Assembly (NCBI GenBank): GCA_002403895.1
Contig: DHIQ01000239.1
Location: 1 to 8,395, forward strand
Length of the DNA: 8,395 bases
Reading direction: 5' to 3'
Source: Candidatus Neomicrothrix sp. UBA4742
GTDB taxonomy: Bacteria > Actinomycetota > Acidimicrobiia > Acidimicrobiales > Acidimicrobilacustridaceae
Part shown: positions 1-6,081 of the stretch, piece by piece
Layout: every line of letters begins with the position of its first letter
Position numbering within the stretch: position 1 is the first letter of the stretch
Program-made: the position numbers and the translations under genes
Notes under the pieces: generated by a model
The model's input: the letters and a program-made list of their open reading frames with translations, nothing else
What the model was told of the DNA's origin: nothing
Database searches by the model: none

Positions 1-77
1 GGCAGATGCTCGCGCGAGCCGGCCACCGGGCCGGGTTGGGCCTGGTCAAACCGCACGCCTTCCGGCACACCTGGGTT
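1..77 (+). pseudogene. Truncated tyrosine recombinase (integrase) C-terminal fragment
   Basis: The reading frame entering the window at its left edge encodes LARAGHRAGLGLVKPHAFRHTW. This is the box II region of a tyrosine recombinase, in which the H-x-x-R of HAFRH supplies the catalytic His and second Arg. After RHTW the frame loses all resemblance: the GH motif and the tyrosine nucleophile that should follow within about 40 residues are absent, and the frame runs on into the upstream region of the next gene. The upstream part lies outside the window. It is probably an integrase gene interrupted or truncated at the left end of the neighbouring Tn554-like element. The sequence around HAFRH differs from the equivalent segments of both recombinases encoded to the right, so it is not a simple duplication of either. 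Confidence 0.65.
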
Positions 78-118
78 ATCTCTCCCGGCTTCAGCCTGGT
101 GAGGGACGTGGGTTACGG
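72..118 (+). repeat. Candidate left-end repeats of the transposon
   Basis: TGGGTTA occurs at 72-78 and again at 109-115. The first copy sits where the integrase fragment loses homology. The segment at 105-118 (GACGTGGGTTACGG) matches the reverse complement of 4355-4368 (GTCGTGGGTCATGG) at 11 of 14 positions. These could be the core and arm binding sites of the element's recombinases. Classical Tn554 lacks long terminal inverted repeats, so short imperfect repeats of this sort are only suggestive. Confidence 0.35.
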
Positions 119-132
119 GGACGGCCGGTCAC

Positions 133-1320
133 GTGCCTCACGAGTATCCGGAACTTGTCGGCACCGGTGGTTACGTTCGCCACGTGACCGAGTTGATCAA
201 CGTTCCGTTCCGGGCTGAGCGGGCGGTGTCGCCGCGGGACGGCGGCGTGTGGTGGGTGGTGCTCGACGCGGAGCTGGTGGTGCACCGGGAGGCGTCGGCG
301 TTCCTGGCCTGCCTGCAGGGTGCGGACCGTTCCCCGCACACGATCCGGGCCTATGCGGGACGGGCGGCGCTGTTCCTGGGCTGGTGCGCAGCGACGGGGG
401 TGGATTGGCGGCGGGTCGACCTGGCCCAGCTGGCCCGGTTCAAGCGCTGGCTCGAGGCCACCCCTAGCCGGGCGGGACGGGCCCGGTCGGGGTCGACGGT
501 CAACGCGATCTTGACCGCGGTGTGTGAGCTGCTGCGCTTCTGCGCCCGGAGCGGGTTGGTCGAGACGGCGGTGGCCGAGCGGTTGTCCGAGCCGCGGTGG
601 CTGCGGTTCACCCCGCCCGGGTTTGATGCCGGCGAGTCGGGCCAGTTCCGTGCGGTGCGGGCCCGGGCGTTGAAGGCCAGAGCCGAGACGCCGTTCCCGG
701 AGGCGCTGACCGGTGAGCAGGTCACGGTGGTGCTGGGCTGCTGCCGTCGGCCCCGCGAACACTTCATGGTGATCTTGCTTCACGACACCGGCCTGCGGAT
801 CGGTGAGGCGTTGGGGTTACGCAGGCTCGACATGCACCTGCTGCCAGACTCGCGCGCGCTGGGCTGCATGGTGGTGGGCGCGCACGTGCACGTGCGGCAT
901 CGGGCCAACCCGAACGGGGCGTTGGCGAAGTCCCGGTTCCCGCGCACGGTGCCGGCCAGCGACGCAGTGCTGGCCAGTTACGCCGACTACCAGCATGAGC
1001 GGGACGGGCTGGTCGGTGAACAGGACAGCGAGATGGTGTTGGTCAACCTCTACCGTCAGCCGTTCGGCGCGCCGATGACCTACCGGGCGGCGAAGGGCTT
1101 CTTCGACCGGCTCGCCGGCGGGTGCGGATTCCCGGTTCGGCCACACATGTTCCGCCACTCGGCGGCCACGAACTGGGTCCGGGCCGGCACCGATCTGGAC
1201 GTGGTGCAGGCGCTGCTCGGTCACGCCTCGTTAGCCTCGACGAGCGTCTACCTGCATGCCCGCGACGAGGACAAGCGTCGCGCGGTGGAGGCCGTCGCGG
1301 CGGGCAGGCAGTACCGGTGA
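133..1320 (+). CDS. tnpA: Tyrosine recombinase, TnpA-like (Tn554 family transposase A)
   Basis: This 395-aa protein is a tyrosine site-specific recombinase, expected to cut and rejoin DNA at the ends of the element through a 3'-phosphotyrosine intermediate. Residues about 48-160 form the SAM-like core-binding domain (DRSPHTIRAYAGRAALFLGW is typical). Residues about 190-390 form the catalytic domain with the full set of active-site residues: R222 in TGLRIGEA, K266, H338 and R341 in HMFRH, H364 in LLGH, and the nucleophile Y373. The length is close to TnpA of Tn554. The chosen start is the GTG at 133, with only a weak GGGGAC upstream. In-frame GTGs at 184 and 226 are realistic alternatives and would remove no conserved residue. 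The stop overlaps the next start by 4 bases. The gene has two TTA leucine codons (817-819 and 1231-1233), rare in such GC-rich DNA. Third codon positions favour G, unlike tnpC. Confidence 0.9.
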   Translation: MPHEYPELVGTGGYVRHVTELINVPFRAERAVSPRDGGVWWVVLDAELVVHREASAFLACLQGADRSPHTIRAYAGRAALFLGWCAATGVDWRRVDLAQLARFKRWLEATPSRAGRARSGSTVNAILTAVCELLRFCARSGLVETAVAERLSEPRWLRFTPPGFDAGESGQFRAVRARALKARAETPFPEALTGEQVTVVLGCCRRPREHFMVILLHDTGLRIGEALGLRRLDMHLLPDSRALGCMVVGAHVHVRHRANPNGALAKSRFPRTVPASDAVLASYADYQHERDGLVGEQDSEMVLVNLYRQPFGAPMTYRAAKGFFDRLAGGCGFPVRPHMFRHSAATNWVRAGTDLDVVQALLGHASLASTSVYLHARDEDKRRAVEAVAAGRQYR

Positions 1321-3782
1321 GCGGGCGGGCGCTGCGTGTCGTCGGCGCGCAGGACACCGAGCGGCGAGTTGACGAGCCGGGGTGGCTGGAGTGGCTGCGG
1401 GCGCGGCTGGACCCGGCCTGGCGCGGCGGCGAGTGGGACGGTATGACGCTGCTGTTCACCGGCGATCTGGACAGCGCGCGCACTGCGGCGTGGCCGTGCC
1501 GCACCCCGGACTGCCCGACGGCGACGCGCCGCCCGTCGGGGCGCTGCGACGGCTGCCGCCGGGCCCGGGTGAGCACGGGCCTGCGTTGGGCGGACTTCGA
1601 CTCGGCGCCACCGGCACGTGCCACCCGCCCGCTGCAGCGCGGCGTCTGCTCGGTGCCCGGCTGTGAGGGTGATCTGCACTGCGCGGGCCTGTGTTTCCGG
1701 CATGAACGTGCCTGGAGTAAGGACAGGACCGAGCCGGTCGCGGTGTTCATCGCCCGGGCCCGTCCACTGGCCCGGGCGGCGGAGTGTCGGGTGCCCGGCT
1801 GCGACCGGGAACGCATCACCCGGCGCGGGTTGTGCCGTTTCCACGACCAGCGGCTACACCGCCGCGGCGTGCTGGCCGGTGACGAGCTGGCGGCCTGGGT
1901 TGCCGCCGAGCGGCCCCGGCTCGGGATGCACCAGTTCTCTCTGGCCGGGCTGCCCGAGCTGCCCGGGGTCGAGTTGCTCTACGCGCTGCAACACCGTGAT
2001 CAGGCGCCGCCGCCGCTGGATCCCACCGAGGTGCGGATCCTGCTGGCCCGCCTCGGCGATGCCGCCTCGCTGCGCGAGGCCGACCCGCAGCTGGTCTGTG
2101 AGTCCGGCGGCATGGTCTACAACGCGACGAGCAGGGGGCTGTTCCGCGACGTACGCCGGCACCTGGACCGGGCCTGGGCCCAGTACACCGGCACCGACCC
2201 GCTCGACGGCGACGTGTGGCAGGTGGCGCTGCTGGACCTGCGCATCAACGCCTCCCGCCGCTGGCCGGCCACTCAGGGCATCATCGACTTCCGGGGCATC
2301 GAACCGGTCTGGCTGCGCGAGATCGTCAAACACTGGACCCAGGACACCCGGCCCTACCTGCAGCGGCTACGCGAGACGCTGCGCGCCTGCCAGACCGCCG
2401 CCCACACCCTGATCGCCGCCGGCCGGACCGACCCGGCCAGCCTCGGCGCCGGCGACTTCACCCGCATCATCGACGCCATCAGCGGGCAGCGGCGAGCCGA
2501 CGGCCTCCTGTATTCCGCCTCGCATCGCAACTTGATGCTCTACCAGTTCTGCCAGGTCATCGAACACGGCCGCGCCAACGCGCTGATGGCCACGGTGCCC
2601 GACCCGTTCCGCCCAGCTCACCGCCACCGGGTCCGCCAAGACCCCAACGAAGACGAGCTGGGCAAGGCCCTGCCCGACACGGTGATCCGCCAACTCGACG
2701 CCCACCTGCACCTGCTCGGCCCGACCGGGAGGGCCGGGGCGCTCACCGCCGCCGACCTACAGGCAATGCGTCAGGCGATCTACCGGATCCTGCGCGATAC
2801 CGGGCGGCGCCCCGGAGAGATCGTCAGCCTGCACATCGACTGCCTGGAGGTCATCGACGGCCAACACAACCTGATCTATGACAACCACAAGGCCGCCCGG
2901 ATGCGCCGCCGGCTGCCGATCACCACCGACACCGCCGAAGTGATCACCTTCTGGCGGCAGCGGCGACGACAGCTGCCGGTCCCACCGGTCCTGGACCGCT
3001 GGCTGTTCCCCAGCCCGCTGCTACGTGCCCAGCAGTCCCGCGGACACATCACCTCGCACGCCGTGAGCCGGGCGTTCAAAATCTGGGTCGCACAGATCGG
3101 CATCATCGACTCCGAGCTGCTCGGCCCCGACGGCACCCCGGACCCGTTCGACCCGGCCCTGATCACCCCATACGCACTACGCCATAGCTACGCCCAACGC
3201 CACGCCGATGCCGGGGTCCCGGTCGACGTGCTGCGAGAGCTCATGGATCACGTCGCGGTGGCCACCACGATGGGCTACTACTCGGTCGGCCTCAAACGCA
3301 AACAGCAGGCCATCCGCTCGGTCGGGTCACTGGCCATCGACGCCGCCGGCAACCCAGCCCCGTTCACCAGCCCCACCGCCTACCAGCGGGCCTCGGTGTC
3401 GGTGCCGTTCGGCAACTGCACCGAACCGTCCAACGTCAAAGCCGGCGGCGGCGCCTGCCCGATCCGCTTCCAGTGCGCCGGCTGCGGCTTCTACCGCCCC
3501 GACCCGTCCTACCTGCCGGCCCTCGAGCAGCACATCGCTGGCCTGCGCGCCGACCGAGAGACCGCCGAGGCGATCGGCGCCGCCGACTACGTCATCGACA
3601 ACCTCACCGCCGAGATCGGCGCCTTCACCGGCGTTGCCGACACGATGCGCCGCCGGCTCGACGAGCTACCCCCGAGCGAACGCGACGAGGTCGAGCAGGC
3701 CAGCAAACTGCTGCGCCGCGCCCGGGCCGCCCGGCAGCTACCCGTGATCAACACGGCCTCGCTGCCCGGCGCGACCGGATGA
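1317..3782 (+). CDS. tnpB: Large tyrosine recombinase, TnpB-like, with zinc-finger-like clusters
   Basis: This is the second recombinase of the Tn554-type trio, likely acting with TnpA at the element ends. I place the start at GTG 1317, inside a GTGA overlap with the tnpA stop; the frame stays open further upstream, but only within tnpA. The protein is then 821 aa. The N-terminal part has three Cys/His clusters that look zinc-binding: C61/C66/C77/C80, C111/C116/C122/C126/H129 and C157/C162/C173/H176. The catalytic domain spans about residues 450-665: R498 in TGRRPGE, probable K525, R622 in PYALRHS, H645 and Y654 in the GYY motif. The usual first His of HxxR is Tyr (Y619). A fourth cluster, C701/C714/C720/C723, follows the catalytic core, and the tail is helical and charged. 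TnpB of Tn554 is roughly 630 aa, so this is a long version. Strand composition shifts from G-rich to C-rich within this gene. Confidence 0.88.
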   Translation: MSGRALRVVGAQDTERRVDEPGWLEWLRARLDPAWRGGEWDGMTLLFTGDLDSARTAAWPCRTPDCPTATRRPSGRCDGCRRARVSTGLRWADFDSAPPARATRPLQRGVCSVPGCEGDLHCAGLCFRHERAWSKDRTEPVAVFIARARPLARAAECRVPGCDRERITRRGLCRFHDQRLHRRGVLAGDELAAWVAAERPRLGMHQFSLAGLPELPGVELLYALQHRDQAPPPLDPTEVRILLARLGDAASLREADPQLVCESGGMVYNATSRGLFRDVRRHLDRAWAQYTGTDPLDGDVWQVALLDLRINASRRWPATQGIIDFRGIEPVWLREIVKHWTQDTRPYLQRLRETLRACQTAAHTLIAAGRTDPASLGAGDFTRIIDAISGQRRADGLLYSASHRNLMLYQFCQVIEHGRANALMATVPDPFRPAHRHRVRQDPNEDELGKALPDTVIRQLDAHLHLLGPTGRAGALTAADLQAMRQAIYRILRDTGRRPGEIVSLHIDCLEVIDGQHNLIYDNHKAARMRRRLPITTDTAEVITFWRQRRRQLPVPPVLDRWLFPSPLLRAQQSRGHITSHAVSRAFKIWVAQIGIIDSELLGPDGTPDPFDPALITPYALRHSYAQRHADAGVPVDVLRELMDHVAVATTMGYYSVGLKRKQQAIRSVGSLAIDAAGNPAPFTSPTAYQRASVSVPFGNCTEPSNVKAGGGACPIRFQCAGCGFYRPDPSYLPALEQHIAGLRADRETAEAIGAADYVIDNLTAEIGAFTGVADTMRRRLDELPPSERDEVEQASKLLRRARAARQLPVINTASLPGATG

Positions 3783-4360
3783 CCGCCGCACCCGACCGCA
3801 CCGCCGGGCTGCGCGCCGCCCGCGCCCACGACAGCGCCGACAAACGCCGCCGCGCCCTGGCCACCATCCACGCCCTCGAAGCCGCCGGCAGCCCGATCAC
3901 TGTCTCGGCCGTCGCCAACGCCGCCGGGGTGTCCACCTGGCTGCTCTACACCGACGGACTGCGCGAACACCTCGACGCCGCCCGCCGCCGCCAGTCCCAG
4001 CCCACCAGCAGACCGGCCCGCACCGCTGCACCAGGCGATCACGCGCCGGTCACCCCGGCTGGCCTACGCACCGACCTGGCCCTGGCCCGAGACCAGATCC
4101 GCCGGCTCCGCGCCGAACACGAAACCCTTCTGCACCGGCTTCGCCTGCAACTCGGCGCCGAGATCGACGGGCCCGACCCGGCCGGCCTGATCACCCGGGT
4201 CGCCGACCTCGAATCGCTAACCCGGCAACTGCTCGCCGAACGCGACGCCCGGACTACCGAAGCCGATCACGCCCAACGTCGCATCCACGAACTCGAAGAC
4301 GACCTGAGCGCAGCCCGCGACAGCCTGCGCCGAGTCATCAAAGACCACAACCGGCCATGA
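3779..4360 (+). CDS. tnpC: TnpC-like accessory protein (DUF6262-type), HTH plus coiled coil
   Basis: This 193-aa protein is the third gene of the trio. The ATG at 3779 overlaps the tnpB stop as ATGA, so translation is probably coupled; the same frame is open upstream only within tnpB. Residues about 20-62 carry a helix-turn-helix resembling a short TetR-like DNA-binding region (ITVSAVANAAGVSTWLLYTD). Residues about 96-122 and 136-188 are rich in Leu, Glu, Arg and Ala in heptad-like spacing and probably form coiled coils. The arrangement matches the DUF6262 proteins found downstream of TnpB in actinobacterial elements. In Tn554, TnpC is not strictly essential but helps transposition efficiency and orientation; an equivalent role here is inference. 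The protein is longer than Tn554 TnpC, which is about 125 aa. Codons end overwhelmingly in C. The stop lies within a few bases of the proposed right end of the element. Confidence 0.82.
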   Translation: MTAAPDRTAGLRAARAHDSADKRRRALATIHALEAAGSPITVSAVANAAGVSTWLLYTDGLREHLDAARRRQSQPTSRPARTAAPGDHAPVTPAGLRTDLALARDQIRRLRAEHETLLHRLRLQLGAEIDGPDPAGLITRVADLESLTRQLLAERDARTTEADHAQRRIHELEDDLSAARDSLRRVIKDHNRP

Positions 4361-4368
4361 CCCACGAC
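4355..4368 (-). repeat. Candidate right-end repeat of the transposon
   Basis: Read on the minus strand this is GTCGTGGGTCATGG. It matches 105-118 at 11 of 14 positions and shares TGGGTYAT with 72-79. It begins at the exact base after homology to the flanking FAD oxidoreductase stops (4369), and it overlaps the tnpC stop codon. That makes it a reasonable candidate for the right terminus. Confidence 0.35.
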
Positions 4369-4600
4369 GTCGCGGTGGGAGTAGGCGGTGGCATCCTCGG
4401 CGACCCGGCTCACAGCACCGCCGAGACGGGGGATCAGGGTGTATGAGCGCGGCGAGGTGATCCGGCTCGTGTGCTCAACCAGGACCTCGATGAGGTCGTC
4501 CCCTTCAGGGCAGGTACGTCGTGGGACTTCCAGTAGTAGTGCCAGCCCTTGGGCACGGTCCGGGACGCCATCCTGGACATCCCGGATCCACGGTGCGGCC
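4369..4600 (-). pseudogene. Remnant of a berberine-bridge-type FAD-linked oxidoreductase
   Basis: Reading the minus strand from about 4600 down, three frames in turn encode pieces of the C-terminal half of a PCMH/BBE-type FAD-dependent oxidoreductase. First comes a weak segment ending near DVQDGVP (to about 4561). Next is TVPKGWHYYWKSHDVPALK (4559-4503), then DDLIEVLVEH continuing to LGGAVSRV and EDATAYSHRD (4500-4369). HYYWKS and LGGAVxRVxxDATAxxHRD are hallmark motifs of this family, which oxidises sugars, alkaloids and polyketide intermediates. At least one clear frameshift lies at 4501-4502, and a second is likely near 4560. The remaining C-terminal residues are missing because the element's right end begins immediately after HRD. 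The gene is dead. Its neighbour, an O-methyltransferase, suggests a former biosynthetic locus. Confidence 0.75.
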
Positions 4601-4830
4601 CCTTGACACTGGTCTGCGCGTCGGGGACTGCCGTTCACGCTGTGTCATTCAGATCATCGGCAGCACCAGCCACAACCACGGGAGGCAGACTGGCCTCGTC
4701 GACCACATCCACAGGACCTGACGGCGTTCCCTGTTTCAGCTACCGAAGCTTCGCTGTGCCCACGCCAGTAGTTCTGCGACGCTCATTCGCAGGCACTGGC
4801 CCGGCTGCCAGCGAAACCGCGAAGGTCGCT
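4601..4830. other. Non-coding stretch with no gene recognised
   Basis: This lies between the oxidase remnant and the stop codon of the methyltransferase. I see no convincing coding sequence in any frame. It contains a perfect 10-bp palindrome CGAAGCTTCG at 4744-4753 and a weak stem AGCGA/TCGCT flanking about 4815-4825. Neither is followed by a U-run, so I do not call a terminator. The oxidase remnant may extend slightly into the left part, but no motif supports it. Confidence 0.5.
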
Positions 4831-5910
4831 TCAGCCGATGGCTTCGGCCACGATCAGGCTCATCGGCCCTGCGAGCGGGTTTCGGTCCACCACCCGCCAG
4901 CCGGTGTGGTCGAGCCAGTCCTTGACCTGTTGCGCGCTGTAGACGTCGCCTTCGCCCGTGATGACCAAGAACTCTCCGGCCATCAGGGCAGCGAACGGCG
5001 GGTCGGTCCGCTCCGGGTTGGTCCAGAAGTCCGCGAGCAGCAGCCGGGCTCCCGCTGCGACGCTTTCGCGGGTGCGTCGTAGGAGGTCTTGATTGCGAGC
5101 TGGTGAGAACAGGTGCATCACGTTGGCGATGAGCACCACGTCGTGTTCCGCGGGTATCGCCTGCTGGAAGAAGTCTCCGTCCATCACGACAAGCCGCTGT
5201 GCAATCGGGTCTTCGGCCAATCGCTGACGGGCCAGACTCGCGGGCCCGGGAAGTTCGAACAAGGTGCCCCGCAGACCGGCATTGCGCTGCAGGACCGCTA
5301 GCAGCCACGAGGCGTTGCCGCCACCGAGGTCGAGCAGCCGTTCGTGCTGGCTGAAGTCGTAGCTGCCTGCAAGTGCGGCTGCCGGCGCTGCCTGGATCGC
5401 CGCGACCCCCTCGGAGTACAGGCGTTGTTTGTCTGCCGGCAGTTCCCCGGGGCTTCGACCTTGACCGGTCCGGACGGCGTCGCCGAAGCCGGTCCACATG
5501 GGATAGCTGAGTTGGTCCCAGAACCGCAGAACCGGCCGCAGGTCACTCTCGCCGCTACCGCTCAGGAACGCCGCGGCAGCCGCCCCGTTGCGGTACACCT
5601 CGCCATGGCGTTCCAGCACACCGAGGCTGACCATGGCGTCGGCGACGATCCGGAGCCGGTGCTCGGCGATGCCGGTGTCGAGTGCGAGCTCGTCCAGCCG
5701 ACGTGATGTTCCCGCCAGGCTTGAGAACAGCCCCACCTCATTGGCGATGAACAGGTGCTTGGCCGCCATGAAGCCGCTGGCGATCTGAAAGAGCACCTCG
5801 GGGGTGGCGGCCGCGTCGTGGGTTGGAGTGGATTCCGGATCTCCGCTTTCCGATGGCGCGACGCCGGTCGCGGCGCCTCGGCTGGCGAGGACGCCGAGGG
5901 ACTCGTTCAT
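4831..5910 (-). CDS. SAM-dependent O-methyltransferase (carminomycin/acetylserotonin OMT type)
   Basis: This 359-aa class I methyltransferase would transfer a methyl group from S-adenosylmethionine to a hydroxyl on a small cytosolic substrate. Residues about 36-115 form the winged-helix dimerisation domain seen in DnrK-like enzymes (SGFMAAKHLFIANEVGLF, then a helix-turn-helix-like stretch to ERHGEVYRN). The Rossmann domain follows: SAM motif LLDLGGGNA at 192-200, acidic E219 in LFELPG, DGDFF at 244-248, and NVMHLFSP at 263-270, where H266 occupies the place of the usual LHDW catalytic His. The C-terminal strand SLIVAEA is standard. The first 30 or so residues are low-complexity and probably disordered. 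The ATG start is supported by GGAGG 5 nt upstream (5916-5920). The gene is transcribed away from the SARP regulator and shares its upstream region with it. The substrate cannot be deduced; the family is common in aromatic polyketide and related pathways. Confidence 0.9.
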   Translation of the reverse strand: MNESLGVLASRGAATGVAPSESGDPESTPTHDAAATPEVLFQIASGFMAAKHLFIANEVGLFSSLAGTSRRLDELALDTGIAEHRLRIVADAMVSLGVLERHGEVYRNGAAAAAFLSGSGESDLRPVLRFWDQLSYPMWTGFGDAVRTGQGRSPGELPADKQRLYSEGVAAIQAAPAAALAGSYDFSQHERLLDLGGGNASWLLAVLQRNAGLRGTLFELPGPASLARQRLAEDPIAQRLVVMDGDFFQQAIPAEHDVVLIANVMHLFSPARNQDLLRRTRESVAAGARLLLADFWTNPERTDPPFAALMAGEFLVITGEGDVYSAQQVKDWLDHTGWRVVDRNPLAGPMSLIVAEAIG

Positions 5911-5915
5911 GTGGA

Positions 5916-5920
5916 CCTCC
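5916..5920 (-). promoter_or_regulatory. Shine-Dalgarno site of the O-methyltransferase
   Basis: On the minus strand GGAGG lies 5 nt before the ATG ending at 5910. It fixes that codon as the start. Confidence 0.8.
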
Positions 5921-5978
5921 GCTGATGCTGGCTTCGTGGTGGGCTCCGTCAGCGTGGCCGAGGTAGGTAGTCGGGACG

Positions 5979-6007
5979 GTCACTGCAGGATCACTGATAG
6001 GTCACTG
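5979..6007. promoter_or_regulatory. Three 11-bp-spaced direct repeats, candidate SARP operator
   Basis: GTCACTG (5979-5985), ATCACTG (5990-5996) and GTCACTG (6001-6007) form three heptamers with an exact 11-bp period, about one helical turn. SARP regulators typically bind heptameric direct repeats with this spacing next to the -10 region of their target promoters. The array lies between the divergent start codons, about 70 bp upstream of each. Neither side has a perfect -10: on the plus side TACGGT sits at 6022-6027, and on the minus side CTACCTACCT starts 8 nt past the last repeat (5970-5961), a spacing that fits known SARP promoters better. Either or both genes could be controlled. Confidence 0.6.
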
Positions 6008-6011
6008 CCCT

Positions 6012-6021
6012 CCGCCGGCGG
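6012..6021. repeat. 10-bp perfect palindrome CCGCCGGCGG
   Basis: This loop-less palindrome lies just downstream of the TCACTG array and just before the possible -10 TACGGT. In DNA this GC-rich it may be chance, but its location between the operator-like repeats and the SARP start would suit a second protein-binding site. Confidence 0.25.
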
Positions 6022-6071
6022 TACGGTGCGCGTATCTCGTGGAGCGCCTCGAGCTGCTGGTGAAGAGGACC

Positions 6072-6076
6072 GGAGG
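6072..6076 (+). promoter_or_regulatory. Shine-Dalgarno site of the SARP-hydrolase-cyclase gene
   Basis: GGAGG lies 5 nt before GTG 6082. The first residues after that GTG (EFRILGPVE) are the canonical beginning of a SARP, so the site and the homology agree on the start. Confidence 0.8.
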
Positions 6077-6081
6077 CGGTC

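Larger units (their letters stand above)
72..4368 (+). mobile_element. Tn554-like transposon with tnpA-tnpB-tnpC recombinase operon
   Basis: Three overlapping plus-strand genes encode a TnpA-like recombinase, a larger TnpB-like recombinase and a small TnpC-like helix-turn-helix/coiled-coil protein. This is the gene order of the Tn554 family. Homology to the flanking gene fragments stops at about 74-78 on the left (integrase fragment) and at 4369 on the right (FAD oxidoreductase fragment), giving an element of about 4.3 kb with no cargo gene. Related short sequences (TGGGTTAT at 72-79 and inverted TGGGTCAT at 4357-4364) lie at these boundaries. The right-hand copy overlaps the tnpC stop codon, so the element would end almost exactly where its last gene ends. 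The exact ends are an estimate, and the two flanks are not halves of the same gene. Confidence 0.7.

Noticed and set aside
91..783. Long open frame on the minus strand opposite tnpA (230 codons)
   Set aside because: It is antisense to a recombinase with complete catalytic motifs. Its Arg/Pro/Gly-rich content is typical of antisense frames in high-GC DNA and has no recognisable domain.
1122..1316. Upstream extension of the tnpB frame to an ATG at 1122
   Set aside because: These 65 codons lie within the conserved box II and tyrosine region of tnpA and are Gly/Arg-rich. The GTG at 1317 in a stop-start overlap is the more natural start.
4645..4740. Possible short minus-strand coding tail (VDEASLPPVVVAGAADDLNDTA then stop)
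   Set aside because: Its composition is protein-like, but it is only about 30 codons after an in-frame stop, with no credible start and no family match I know.
4744..4753. Palindrome CGAAGCTTCG as a terminator for the methyltransferase
   Set aside because: It has no loop and no following T-run, and is only 10 bp long. It is not enough to call a terminator.
4736..5497. Minus-strand frame overlapping the methyltransferase and running past its stop
   Set aside because: Most of it is an out-of-frame Arg-rich shadow of the methyltransferase. The short tail after 4790 (SVAELLAWAQRSFGS) is not recognisable as a protein.
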